Source: Azospirillum sp. TSH64
GTDB taxonomy: Bacteria > Pseudomonadota > Alphaproteobacteria > Azospirillales > Azospirillaceae
Length of the DNA: 64,000 nucleotides
NCBI RefSeq assembly: GCF_003116035.1
Contig: NZ_LGQW01000015.1
Coordinates: 6,027,703 to 6,091,702 of the forward strand
Direction of reading: 5' to 3'
Numbering within the stretch: position 1 is the first letter of the stretch; the number at the start of each line of letters is the position of its first letter. The notes below the pieces were generated by a model. The model was not told where the DNA came from. It did not search any database and saw only the letters and a program-made list of their open reading frames with translations. This document shows, piece after piece, positions 9,376-17,897 of this stretch. A program made the translations under genes and the position numbers.

Positions 9376-9993
9376 ATGTATATTGCATTCAATCATAAAG
9401 CAAAAGACAGAGACACCGCATACAGTTTTAGTGCAAATGGAAATCCGTGTTTGGTTTTCGTCGGAGCGTTCACCTATTTTTCTGCACCTCTTGAGATCGT
9501 TTCCTATGGGGAGTCTGGGCGGATCGAAATCGGAAGATTCTGTTCGGTTGCAGATGGCGTTCATATTTACTTTGGCGGAATGCACGCCATGGATGGTGTC
9601 TCGACCTACCCGGCCGAAATGCTGGCGGAATGGATGCCTGAACTTGCCGGGCCGAACAGCACGTTCAGCAAAGGTCCCGTCATCATCGGCAACGACGTGT
9701 GGATCGGGGAAGGGGCATCCATACTTTCCGGCGTCACTGTGGGGGATGGAGCCGTCATCGGCGCGCGCGCTGTCGTGTCCCGGGACATCCCGCCCTATAG
9801 TGTGGTGGCCGGGAATCCTGCCCACATCGTCCGCAAGCGGCTCCCCGACGCCGATGTCGACTTCCTTCTGTCGATACGCTGGTGGTCCTGGCCCAGCGAC
9901 AAAATCCGCAAGTTGGCCCACCACATATTCGGCGGCGATGTGGAAGCACTCCGTCTTGCCGTAAGCAGCGAACCGAATGCCTCTCTGAAATGA
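9376..9993 (+). CDS. CatB-like hexapeptide-repeat acyltransferase
   Basis: The 205-residue product has left-handed beta-helix hexapeptide repeats in the centre: VIIGNDVWIGEGASIL, GVTVGDGAVIGARAVV, then IPPYSVVAGNPAHIVRKR, the signature of xenobiotic (virginiamycin/chloramphenicol-type) acetyltransferases and of sugar O-acetyltransferases such as those of O-antigen loci. The candidate catalytic His is in FGGMHAMDGV. In a glycan locus, O-acetylation of a sugar from acetyl-CoA is the likely role. The first ~100 bases and the leader are AT-richer than the surroundings; GATAAT at 9355-9360 could be a -10 box, without an obvious -35. Confidence 0.8.
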   Translation: MYIAFNHKAKDRDTAYSFSANGNPCLVFVGAFTYFSAPLEIVSYGESGRIEIGRFCSVADGVHIYFGGMHAMDGVSTYPAEMLAEWMPELAGPNSTFSKGPVIIGNDVWIGEGASILSGVTVGDGAVIGARAVVSRDIPPYSVVAGNPAHIVRKRLPDADVDFLLSIRWWSWPSDKIRKLAHHIFGGDVEALRLAVSSEPNASLK

Positions 9994-9994
9994 C

Positions 9995-10021
9995 CCGGCT
10001 TCCGCCGTTCGGCGGATCCGG
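9995..10021. terminator. Hairpin between convergent genes (possible terminator)
   Basis: A 7-bp stem TCCGCCG/CGGCGGA (10001-10007 with 10010-10016) is flanked by an outer CCGG pairing (9995-9998 with 10018-10021). It lies between the stop of the acetyltransferase and the stop of the convergent glycosyltransferase. There is no T-run, so termination is uncertain. Confidence 0.4.
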
Positions 10022-10032
10022 TGACGGGCCGG

Positions 10033-11166
10033 TCAGCGCCCCATCCGGTACAGGGCGATCAGCGACTTCCATTCCAGCGCCCGGTTTTCCCAGCGGTAAT
10101 TGGCGCCGATCGCCTGCCGCTGGTGCCGGAGCGACGCCTGGAGGTCCGCTCCGTCGCCGTCGCTCCACTGCCCGATCTTGGCGATCAGGGCGTCGGTGAA
10201 GGCCTTTTCGAACCCGCCCCCGCCCTCGCCATAGGGGACCATGGTGGCGAAGCCGGCCGCGCTTTCCGGCAGTGCGCCGCGGTCCGTGCAGACGAGGCTG
10301 CAGCCGGCGGCGAGCGCCTCGATGGGGGCGATGCCGGAGGTCTCCTCGAAGGCGGTGGGGTAGGCGACGACGGCGGTGTTCAGCAGCCGCTCGGTCAGGC
10401 GGGCATGGGAAAGCGGGCCGCGATAGTCGACGCCTTCCATCGTCATGCCGCTGAGCAGGCGGTGGATGGGGTCGTCGGCCTGCGCGACACCGTAGATCGA
10501 CTGCCCGGAATAAACGGTCAGCGTTGCGGCCGGGCATTTCGCCCGCACCTCCGGCCACAGCTTCAACAGGGTTTCCAGTCCGCGCGTCGGTGCCGAGACA
10601 TAGGCCACCTCCAGTGCCGCCCGCTTGGCCGCGAACAGCCCCGCCTCATCGTGATGCCGCCGCAGGACGAAGGGGTTGCAGGCGTTGCGGATCACATGGC
10701 ACCGCTCCGCCGGGATGGTGTCCCTGAACTTCTCCAGGAAGACCCGCTTCTGCCATTCGCTGACAAACACGATGCCGTCGGCGGAGCGCGCGTGGTCGGT
10801 GTCCAGATAATGGGCCAGGCATTTCAGGTCGTGGAACCACACATCGTGCTGGATATGGACCCACAGGAAGACGGGCACGGAGGGGACAAAGCGCTTCACC
10901 GCCGTCACGTTGTCGGCGTTGTTGCTGACGATGACCGCGTCGGTCCCGGTCAGGTCCCCGGCGGTGATCTTGGTGCAGTCGACGACCTTGACCCCGCTGT
11001 GGCGCGCATCCTGCCCGCTGCCGATGGCAAGCATGACCTCGTGCCCCTCGGCGGCGAGGCAGTCGGACAGGTAGATCAGCGACGAGGCGATGCCACCCAT
11101 TCCTTCCGTTTCGCTGTAGGCATCGCTCGCCTTCGTCAAATGGGAGTCGATGAGGAGGAGCTTCAT
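10033..11166 (-). CDS. GT4-family glycosyltransferase
   Basis: A GT-B glycosyltransferase of 377 residues. The N-terminus MKLLLIDSHLTKASDAYSE with GMGGIASSLIYLSDCLAAEGHEV is the usual acceptor-side Rossmann start. The C-terminal donor side has VAYPTAFEETSGIAPIEALAAGCSLVCTD, the GT4 E-x7-E motif. I chose ATG 11166; the frame is open to 11367, but that extension has a low-complexity, unrelated composition. It probably adds a hexose or deoxyhexose from a nucleotide sugar in the cytoplasm. The exact donor is not predictable. Confidence 0.82.
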   Translation of the reverse strand: MKLLLIDSHLTKASDAYSETEGMGGIASSLIYLSDCLAAEGHEVMLAIGSGQDARHSGVKVVDCTKITAGDLTGTDAVIVSNNADNVTAVKRFVPSVPVFLWVHIQHDVWFHDLKCLAHYLDTDHARSADGIVFVSEWQKRVFLEKFRDTIPAERCHVIRNACNPFVLRRHHDEAGLFAAKRAALEVAYVSAPTRGLETLLKLWPEVRAKCPAATLTVYSGQSIYGVAQADDPIHRLLSGMTMEGVDYRGPLSHARLTERLLNTAVVAYPTAFEETSGIAPIEALAAGCSLVCTDRGALPESAAGFATMVPYGEGGGGFEKAFTDALIAKIGQWSDGDGADLQASLRHQRQAIGANYRWENRALEWKSLIALYRMGR

Positions 11167-11402
11167 GGGTCGAAAAGCCTTTTTCGGAAGGGCGGCAGGC
11201 AGCAAGGGGCCGGTGGAGCGGGACCGGTCGGCGATCCCGGAGTTATAGGCCGCCTGCCCGCCGGTTTCATAGCGTCTGCATCCGCCGGACGGCAGGTGCC
11301 GGACGATAAGCGCTTCATGTTGAAAAGGTGGGCGGACTGTCCGAGATTGGCCGCCTCTCAGCCTCATCCTTCGCCGTGACGGGCGGGGGAGACAACCTTT
11401 GA

Positions 11403-12749
11403 ATGGTCAGCCGATCGATGCGTCAGCGCCTTCAGTTCACCGCCCCGGGCCAGTTCGAGGCCCTGCTGCGGCAGTGCGTCCACCGCCTGTCCATCGATCC
11501 GGCCGATGCCAACCAGTGGTTCGTCCTGGCCCAGGGGCTGGAGGGCGTCAGGCGGGACGGGCAGGCGCTTCGCCTTGCGCGACGGGCGATGGCCCTGCTT
11601 CCCGGCCAGCCCGTGCTGCTGCGTTTCGCCGGGGCGCTGTCCAAGCGCCTCAACCGGCTGGACGAGGCGAAGGACTGCTATGGCGAGCTTTCCCGCCTTC
11701 TGTCCGGCGACGAGAAAGCCCTGGCCGAACTGGCCGACATCGACAGCCGGCAGCGCATCCTGAACGCCCCCCTGCGCGTCCGGGCGGAGCCGAAGGGGGC
11801 ACCGTCCGCTCCGATCACCGTCAACCTGCTGTACAAATGGTGGGACCAGCCCTGGCTGCGGCAAACCCCCGGCGGCACCGGGCGCTGGGGAAACCACCAG
11901 TTCGTCGCCAACCAACAGGGCGGGCAGTCGGACTGGGTGGTTGTCTACGAGGACTTGGACGTGCCGAGGACGGTGACCTGCCGGCAGGGCAACCTCGTCC
12001 TGGCGACCGGGGAGCCGCCGTCCCTGTCCCGCTACAGCCGCGGATATTTGGACCAGTTCGATCTGGTCGTCACCTCCCACGAGGATCTGGAGCATCCCCG
12101 CGTCCTGCTCTCGCAGGTTCCGCTGCCCTGGCACATCGGGCTGTCCGGTGTGGAGGCGTGGCCCGGCTCCGGACCCATCGGCTACGACCTGCTGTCCGGC
12201 GTGACGGGGCTGGACAAGGCCTTCGCCGTCTCCGCCATCGTATCCGACAAGGTGCTCACCGAGGGGCATGTCGTCCGCGGGGAGTTCCTGCGGCGGCTGA
12301 AGGACCTCATGGGTGACAAGCTTCACCTGTACGGCCGGGGCTATTGCGAGGTCGCCAACAAATGGGCGGCGATCGCTCCGTACAAATTCCATCTGTGCAT
12401 AGAGAATTACCAGAGCAGCCATTACTGGACGGAGAAGCTTTCCGACGCCTATCTCGGCTGGTCGATCCCGATCTATCATGGGTTCACCAAGGTCAGGGAG
12501 GCATTCGATCCCTCGACCTTCTGCGAGATCGACATCCGCGATCCGGAAGCGACATACCGGCGGATCATGGATTTCATGGAACGGCACAGGGACACCGACG
12601 TGTCCGACCTGCTGGCCCGGCAGCGTGCCGCCGTCCTGAACGGCCACAATATGTTCAACCGCCTGGCCGAAATCTGCGCCGATGCCACGGGAACAGCCTG
12701 GCGTCAGGTGACCATTCATCCCGAGGTCTCCTTCCAGAAAGGCCGCTGA
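11403..12749 (+). CDS. TPR-GT10 (alpha-1,3-fucosyltransferase-like) fusion protein
   Basis: The product has 448 residues. Residues ~10-125 are TPR-like repeats (LEGVRRDGQALRLARRAMALLPGQP). The C-terminal part carries the GT10 signature: YKFHLCIENYQSSHYWTEKL starting near residue 327, then DAYLGWSIPIYHG, which matches the family pattern F-x-E-N-x(6-8)-TEK-x-x-x-A-x-x-x-x-x-PI/VY. GT10 enzymes use GDP-L-fucose (or related GDP-6-deoxy sugars) and form alpha-1,3/1,4 linkages. A ribosome site GGGGGAG lies about ten bases before ATG 11403. With the gmd and fucose synthase genes this supports fucosylation as a product of the locus. The TPR fusion is uncommon for GT10. Confidence 0.78.
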   Translation: MVSRSMRQRLQFTAPGQFEALLRQCVHRLSIDPADANQWFVLAQGLEGVRRDGQALRLARRAMALLPGQPVLLRFAGALSKRLNRLDEAKDCYGELSRLLSGDEKALAELADIDSRQRILNAPLRVRAEPKGAPSAPITVNLLYKWWDQPWLRQTPGGTGRWGNHQFVANQQGGQSDWVVVYEDLDVPRTVTCRQGNLVLATGEPPSLSRYSRGYLDQFDLVVTSHEDLEHPRVLLSQVPLPWHIGLSGVEAWPGSGPIGYDLLSGVTGLDKAFAVSAIVSDKVLTEGHVVRGEFLRRLKDLMGDKLHLYGRGYCEVANKWAAIAPYKFHLCIENYQSSHYWTEKLSDAYLGWSIPIYHGFTKVREAFDPSTFCEIDIRDPEATYRRIMDFMERHRDTDVSDLLARQRAAVLNGHNMFNRLAEICADATGTAWRQVTIHPEVSFQKGR

Positions 12750-12915
12750 CGGTCCACCCTCCGGGGATCGGGCCGCCGGGTTCATTTGACCGGCCAAATT
12801 GGCCTGTGCTATGCCGCCGGAAGGGCCGGGGATCGGGCGGGGTGCCGTTTTCCTCGCCCGAGTTCCTCGCCCAAGCGTCTGCTTTCCCCTGTTCTTCCCC
12901 GGTCAAGGCCACGCC

Positions 12916-14772
12916 ATGGGACATGTCACCGATCGCGCCATCGAACTGTACAAGGCCGGGCGCCGGGACGAGGCGCTGTCCCTGGTCGAGCAGGTGCTGC
13001 GCGAGGATCCCGTCGACCGAGACGCCTTGAGCCTGGCGGGTGCCATCCTCTACCAGTCGGACCGGCTGGACGAGGCGGAGCGGATGCTGCATCGGTTGAT
13101 TGCCGGCCATCCGCTGTTCGCGCAGGGGCGCATCAATCTCGCGACGGCGATGCTGGCGCGCGGAGCCAAGCAGGAGGCCCTCCGTCATCTGCGCGTCGCC
13201 TGCCTGCTGACGCCCGGGGATCCCGATGCGCACGGCCGTCTCGGCAACCTGCTGCACGGAACCGGCGATTACGCGGCGGCGACGCGCCACATGAGCCATG
13301 CCGCCCGGCTGTGCCCCGCCGATCCCGACCGGCAGGTCCTGCTGGCGGTGACCCTGCTGTCGCACTGCGACCATGCCGGGGCGGTGGAGGTGTTGACTCC
13401 CGTCCTGGCCCGGCATTCCGGCCATACCGATGCCCGCACCCATCTGGCCGCGGCCTGGCTATCGCTCGGCCGTCCGGATCTGGCGGAAGAGACCCTGCTG
13501 GCGGCGGGAAGCGCCCCGTCCGGCGACTTCCCTCCATCGGGTGGCGTGCAGGAGGCCGCGCAAAAAACCGCGCAGGGCGATCCCATACTGTCCCGCGCCC
13601 GGCTCTACCGCCAGGTCGCCGCCGACGCCCAGCGGCCCCACACGCCGGAGGGGCTGCTGGTCCGCGCCCCCTTCTCCGTGCTGTCCGGCTATGGCGACTT
13701 CGCCCAGCATTTCGTGCGCAGCCTGATGGAATGCGGGACGACCCTGCGGCTGGCCGGGCTGATGGGGGAGGAAAGCTGGCGCCCGGCCTTCACCGACCCG
13801 ATCCTGCAGGCGGCCGCCCGGCGCCTCGGCGATCCGGTGCGGGCGCGGCTGGCGCTCAGCGTGCTGACCCCGCCACTGGTGGAGCCGGTCCCCGGTCTGC
13901 CGACGGTCAACTACACCATGTTCGAGGGGCCGCGCATCCCGGCCTCCTGGGCCGTCTGCAACCGGGCCCACGAGATGGTCGTCGTGCCGACCGACTCCTC
14001 GCGCCTGGCCTGGATCGCCGCCGGCCATCCCGAAGACCGCATCCGCGTCTGCCCGCCCGGCATCGCCCCCCATCCGGCCGATGCGGCGGCACAGCCGCTG
14101 CCCATCGTCGGTCCGGGCGGTCGCAGCGTGATGGATTACCGGGTGCGGGTTCTCAACATCTCCGACTTCGTCGCGCGGAAGAATCTCGCCGGGCTGCTGC
14201 GGGTCTGGCTGCGCGGCACCCGTGCCGACGACGATGCGATCCTGATCCTGAAGGTGGGAAAGGGCGGATCGTCCCTCATGGGCGAGATGCGCCGTCTGGT
14301 CGAGGGGGGCATGCGCGCCACCGGCCGGCGGCTGGATGAGGCGGCTCCCATCGCCCTGCTGACCGACCGCTACGACGATGCGGGAATTGCCGGCCTCTAT
14401 GCCATGGCCACCCATTATCTCAGCCTGTCGCATGGCGAGGGCTGGGACCTGCCGATCACCCGCGCCGGCTGCCTGGGGGCCGGGCTGATCGCGCCCCGGC
14501 ACAGCGCCTACACCGCCTATCTGAACGACCGGGTCGCCCACCTGATCCCCTGCACCACCGGCCCGGCGCTAATGCCGTACAGCAGCGCCTATTACCAGCC
14601 CTTCCATGGGCTGGACTGGTGGCATCCGGACGAGGATGCCGCGGCCGACATCCTGTCCCTCGTCATCCGCGACCCCGAGGGGGAGCGCCGCGACGCAGCC
14701 CGTCATCTGATGGACAATTTCACCTGGGACGCCGCCGCCCGCCGTCTGCTCGACGCCCTCGACGGCGTCTAA
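12916..14772 (+). CDS. TPR-containing GT4-type glycosyltransferase
   Basis: The product has 618 residues from ATG 12916 (a longer frame begins at 12799, but that extension is proline- and arginine-rich without motifs). Residues ~1-180 are TPRs (AIELYKAGRRDEALSLVEQVL). From ~240 a GT-B domain follows: FSVLSGYGDFAQHFVRSLME, VNYTMFEGPRIPASWAVCNR, VLNISDFVARKNLAGLLRVW, and the C-terminal site YLSLSHGEGWDLPITRAGCLGAG. The EGP/W region is typical of GT4 proteins found in polysaccharide and protein-glycosylation clusters. Its stop codon overlaps the stop of the convergent formyltransferase-like gene. Confidence 0.8.
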   Translation: MGHVTDRAIELYKAGRRDEALSLVEQVLREDPVDRDALSLAGAILYQSDRLDEAERMLHRLIAGHPLFAQGRINLATAMLARGAKQEALRHLRVACLLTPGDPDAHGRLGNLLHGTGDYAAATRHMSHAARLCPADPDRQVLLAVTLLSHCDHAGAVEVLTPVLARHSGHTDARTHLAAAWLSLGRPDLAEETLLAAGSAPSGDFPPSGGVQEAAQKTAQGDPILSRARLYRQVAADAQRPHTPEGLLVRAPFSVLSGYGDFAQHFVRSLMECGTTLRLAGLMGEESWRPAFTDPILQAAARRLGDPVRARLALSVLTPPLVEPVPGLPTVNYTMFEGPRIPASWAVCNRAHEMVVVPTDSSRLAWIAAGHPEDRIRVCPPGIAPHPADAAAQPLPIVGPGGRSVMDYRVRVLNISDFVARKNLAGLLRVWLRGTRADDDAILILKVGKGGSSLMGEMRRLVEGGMRATGRRLDEAAPIALLTDRYDDAGIAGLYAMATHYLSLSHGEGWDLPITRAGCLGAGLIAPRHSAYTAYLNDRVAHLIPCTTGPALMPYSSAYYQPFHGLDWWHPDEDAAADILSLVIRDPEGERRDAARHLMDNFTWDAAARRLLDALDGV

Positions 14773-15437
14773 TCCTCCAGCACGAAGCGGCGGCCATGCA
14801 GGGTGATGCGGGGGCGGATCCCCTCCTGCTCGACGCTGCGCAAGGCCCGGATGCGGCGCTCCATCTCTTGCGCACCGATGTCGGAGGGCAGGGTGCGGAG
14901 GTCGTCCAGCGCCTTGGCCGTGCAGCGGCGGCTGTGGTCCCAGGCAAGCTCGGTGCGGGGCAGAGGCCGGCCGGTCGCCGCCAGCTGGGGCGCCAGTATC
15001 ACGAACAGATGGACCAGCGCGGTATGGGCCTGGTCGATCAGCCAGACCGGGTCGGGATCGGCGGGCAGGGCGAAGCTGAGTGCGCCGACGATCGGGCCGG
15101 CATCCACCCGCTCCACCATTTCGTGGGCGGTGACCCCATACTCCGCCACCCCGTCATAGAGTGCGAAGGCGAAGGGGTAGCGGCCGGGATAGGCGGGCGG
15201 GGCCGGGTGGAAATTGTAGGAGGGGCCCGAAACCCGCCGCAGCAGCTCCGCCGGCACCACGCAGTTGGTCCGGAAGGCGACGAGGCGGTCGATCTGCCCA
15301 CGGTCCGCCATCGCGGCTTCCAGTTGCGGGCGGTCGGCGACCGTCACGACGGTCAGGTCGTGGTTGGCTCCGGCGAGGATGGCGGCAAGATGGCGCGCAT
15401 CCCCCGGCTGGGCCAACAGGACCAAGTTGGCGGGCAT
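14769..15437 (-). CDS. Formyltransferase-like protein (possible sugar N-formyltransferase)
   Basis: The 222-residue product shows the formyltransferase core: YNFHPAPPAYPGRYP has the catalytic Asn75 and His77 of the N-x-H motif and the P-x-x-x-G loop, and ERVDAGPIVG supplies Asp112. It is shorter than Met-tRNA formyltransferase (about 310) and lacks its C-terminal tRNA-binding domain. Most such proteins in glycan clusters N-formylate an amino sugar using N10-formyltetrahydrofolate. The start is set by GGGAGGAGG about seven bases upstream of ATG 15437; frames upstream of that are not coding-like. No amino-sugar biosynthesis genes are seen in the window, so the substrate must come from elsewhere. 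Confidence 0.78.
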   Translation of the reverse strand: MPANLVLLAQPGDARHLAAILAGANHDLTVVTVADRPQLEAAMADRGQIDRLVAFRTNCVVPAELLRRVSGPSYNFHPAPPAYPGRYPFAFALYDGVAEYGVTAHEMVERVDAGPIVGALSFALPADPDPVWLIDQAHTALVHLFVILAPQLAATGRPLPRTELAWDHSRRCTAKALDDLRTLPSDIGAQEMERRIRALRSVEQEGIRPRITLHGRRFVLED

Positions 15438-15480
15438 AACCGGACCTCCTCCCTCAAAAATCCTGGCGAAAGCCCCGGTT

Positions 15481-16662
15481 TCACTGCGTGGCGTCGACGA
15501 ACGCCTCGGCGAAGGCGCGCCAGCTGCGCTCGGTGCGGATGAAGGCCTTGGCGCGCGCGGCGCGTGCCTTGGCCGCGGCACGGTCGGCGTAGAGCCGCTC
15601 CAGCGCCTCCACCAGCTCGTCGACCGAGGATTCGCCCCAGCCGAAGCGGCTGCCTTCGCGGTCGGCGACCGGAACCTGACGGTCGAGCGTCAGGCAGAGG
15701 TCGTCGCCCTGGGTCGGGCTCTTCAGCAGGTCGCGGTGGCCGGTGTTGTTGGACAGAACCACCGGTACGCCGCAGGCCATCGCCTCCATGGCGACGAGGT
15801 TGGTCGCCCCCTCGCAGCGGTTGGGGAAGACGGCGGCGTGGCAGTCGGCAAGGATCCCGGCGATCTGGTGACGGCCGAGGAAGCCCAGATCGACGAAGCC
15901 CTCCTCGTCGGCGCCGTTCTCCATCGCCCAGCTCTTCACGTCGATCATGTTGTTGGGCATGACCCGCGGCGGCTTCGACGCCAGCGGCGATTCCGCCATC
16001 GTCATGCCGACCTCCGGCCAGGCGTTCTGCCAAGCGGTGACCAGCAGCGCGTCGGGATGGCGCTGACGGAAGGCGAGGAAGGCGGCCAGCACGATGTCCT
16101 GGCCCTTGCGGAACTCCAGCTTGCCGCCGGAAAAGACGACGAAGCGGTCGCCGAAGCGGCTGCTTGGGCGAGCCTCCACCATTTCGGTCGGGTCGATGCC
16201 CTGAAAGGCGAGGCCGACATTGTCGAAGCCCCAGATCTCCAGAAGCTGCTTGTTGTAGGTGGAATGCACGACGATGCGGTCGTACTGGCGGGCGCGGGCC
16301 ATCACCTCGGGCGTGAAGCGGGTATCCTCATAGGCGATGACGCCGATGTTGCGCCGGCCGCGGAAGCGCGTCGACGGACCGCCTGCGGTGAAGCCGTTGC
16401 CCAGCGCGTGCAGGACGTCGAACTCCTTCAGCAGCAGCATGTGGCCCTTGGCGTTGTCGGCCATGGCGGCGATCTGCTGGTAGGGGGCTTCCAGCGGCTG
16501 CAGCTTTTCGCGGTTTTCCGGGCGCAGGGTGCCCATCAGCGGCTTTTCCAGCAGCAGCGGCGGCCGCCCGGCGTCGGCGAGGTAGAGGGCGGTGTGGACA
16601 CCCACCAGCCCCCAACCGTGGACCTCCGTGAGCTGCCAGGTAAAAGCCAAGTTCGGAATCAT
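15481..16662 (-). CDS. GT4-family glycosyltransferase
   Basis: A 393-residue GT-B enzyme. The N-terminus IPNLAFTWQLTEVHGWGLVG is an acceptor domain start. VVFSGGKLEFRKGQDIVLAA is the linker to the donor domain, and AAVFPNRCEGATNLVAMEAM followed by CGVPVVLSNNTGH is the donor-binding E-x7-E region. It is on the minus strand upstream of the formyltransferase-like gene with a 43-base gap, so co-transcription is likely. Donor and acceptor are unknown. Confidence 0.84.
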   Translation of the reverse strand: MIPNLAFTWQLTEVHGWGLVGVHTALYLADAGRPPLLLEKPLMGTLRPENREKLQPLEAPYQQIAAMADNAKGHMLLLKEFDVLHALGNGFTAGGPSTRFRGRRNIGVIAYEDTRFTPEVMARARQYDRIVVHSTYNKQLLEIWGFDNVGLAFQGIDPTEMVEARPSSRFGDRFVVFSGGKLEFRKGQDIVLAAFLAFRQRHPDALLVTAWQNAWPEVGMTMAESPLASKPPRVMPNNMIDVKSWAMENGADEEGFVDLGFLGRHQIAGILADCHAAVFPNRCEGATNLVAMEAMACGVPVVLSNNTGHRDLLKSPTQGDDLCLTLDRQVPVADREGSRFGWGESSVDELVEALERLYADRAAAKARAARAKAFIRTERSWRAFAEAFVDATQ

Positions 16663-16829
16663 GATGGAAACCCCAATTCTGGGTGCAGGTCAGCGAGCCC
16701 AGGCGGGCGCCGGGTGGGCGCCGGGCGGCGGGAAGATCCCGCGCCGGGGCGGCGCTTGTCAAGCCGAGCGGAGCGGACTGGATTCCCCGCCTGCCCGATG
16801 CTACGACAGCGGCGGCTTTCCATAGCGGG

Positions 16830-17810
16830 ATGGTGCTCAAGGTGCGGACGGAATCGCTTTTCTCCCTGGAGGGCAAACGGGTCTGGGTGGCCGGGCATCG
16901 CGGCATGGCGGGCGCCGCCGTCGTCCGCCGGCTGGAGCGCGAACCCTGCGACCTGCTCACCGTCGGGCGCGACCGCGTAGACCTGCGCCGCCAGTCGGAG
17001 GTGGAGGACTGGATGGCCGAAACGAAGCCGGACGTGGTCTTCGTCGCCGCCGCCACCGTCGGCGGCATCCTCGCCAACTCCACCCGGCCGGCCGAGTTCC
17101 TCTACGACAACCTGGCGATCGAGATCAACATCATCCATGGCGCCTACCGGACGGCCGTGAAGAAGCTGGTCTTCCTGGGATCCTCCTGCATCTACCCGCG
17201 GCTGGCCGAGCAGCCGATGCGCGAGGACGCCCTGCTGACCGGCCCGCTGGAGCCGACCAACGAGTGGTATGCCATCGCCAAGATCGCCGGCATCAAGATG
17301 TGTCAGGCCTACCGGCGCCAGTATGGCTGCGACTTCATCTCGGCGATGCCGACCAATCTCTACGGACTGAACGACAATTTCGACCTGCAGGGCGGGCACG
17401 TCGCCGCAGCGTTGCTGGCCAAGATCCACCGGGCCAAGGTGGAGGGGTTGCCCTTCGTCGAGCTGTGGGGCACCGGAGCGCCCAGGCGCGAATTCCTGTT
17501 TGCCGACGATCTGGCCGATGGCCTGGTCTTCCTGGCCCAGCATTATTCGGGCGAACCGCACGTCAATGTCGGCACCGGGATCGAGGTGTCGATCCGGGAA
17601 CTGGCCGAGCTGATCCGCGACGTCGTCGGCTATGAGGGCGAGTTCCGCTACGACACCTCCAAGCCGGACGGCAGCCCGCGCAAGCTGATGGACGTCAGCC
17701 GGATGAGCGGAATGGGCTGGACCGCAGCCACGTCCTTGCGCGACGGCTTCGCCACCACCTACCGCTGGTTCCTGGAGACTGTCGACCGCGGCGGCCTGCG
17801 GGGGGTGTGA
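16830..17810 (+). CDS. fcl: GDP-L-fucose synthase
   Basis: This bifunctional 3,5-epimerase/4-reductase turns GDP-4-keto-6-deoxy-D-mannose into GDP-L-fucose with NADPH. Visible motifs are GHRGMAGAAVV at the N-terminus, VVFVAAATVGGILANSTRPAEFLYDNL, LGSSCIYPRLAEQPM, and YAIAK with Tyr147 and Lys151, plus GTGAPRREFLFADDLADG, all typical of the WcaG/Fcl family. The 326-residue length from ATG 16830 is normal. It completes the fucose pathway begun by gmd, though the two genes are 11 kb apart and on opposite strands. Upstream in-frame sequence is open to 16683 but has a biased composition. Confidence 0.92.
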   Translation: MVLKVRTESLFSLEGKRVWVAGHRGMAGAAVVRRLEREPCDLLTVGRDRVDLRRQSEVEDWMAETKPDVVFVAAATVGGILANSTRPAEFLYDNLAIEINIIHGAYRTAVKKLVFLGSSCIYPRLAEQPMREDALLTGPLEPTNEWYAIAKIAGIKMCQAYRRQYGCDFISAMPTNLYGLNDNFDLQGGHVAAALLAKIHRAKVEGLPFVELWGTGAPRREFLFADDLADGLVFLAQHYSGEPHVNVGTGIEVSIRELAELIRDVVGYEGEFRYDTSKPDGSPRKLMDVSRMSGMGWTAATSLRDGFATTYRWFLETVDRGGLRGV

Positions 17811-17833
17811 CCCCCGAACGGTGAAGCCTGCCG

Positions 17834-17880
17834 GGAGAGGGCGCGGCGCCGACGGGGCCGTGCCCTCTCCTCTTTCATCC
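17834..17880. terminator. Bidirectional terminator between convergent genes
   Basis: A 14-bp stem with one G-U pair (17834-17847 with 17857-17870) and a 9-base loop lies between the stops of the fucose synthase and the convergent TPR-glycosyltransferase. A T-rich tail follows on the plus strand; the minus-strand side lacks a clear T-run. Confidence 0.65.
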
Positions 17881-17897
17881 CCTCGGGTGGCGTTCCC

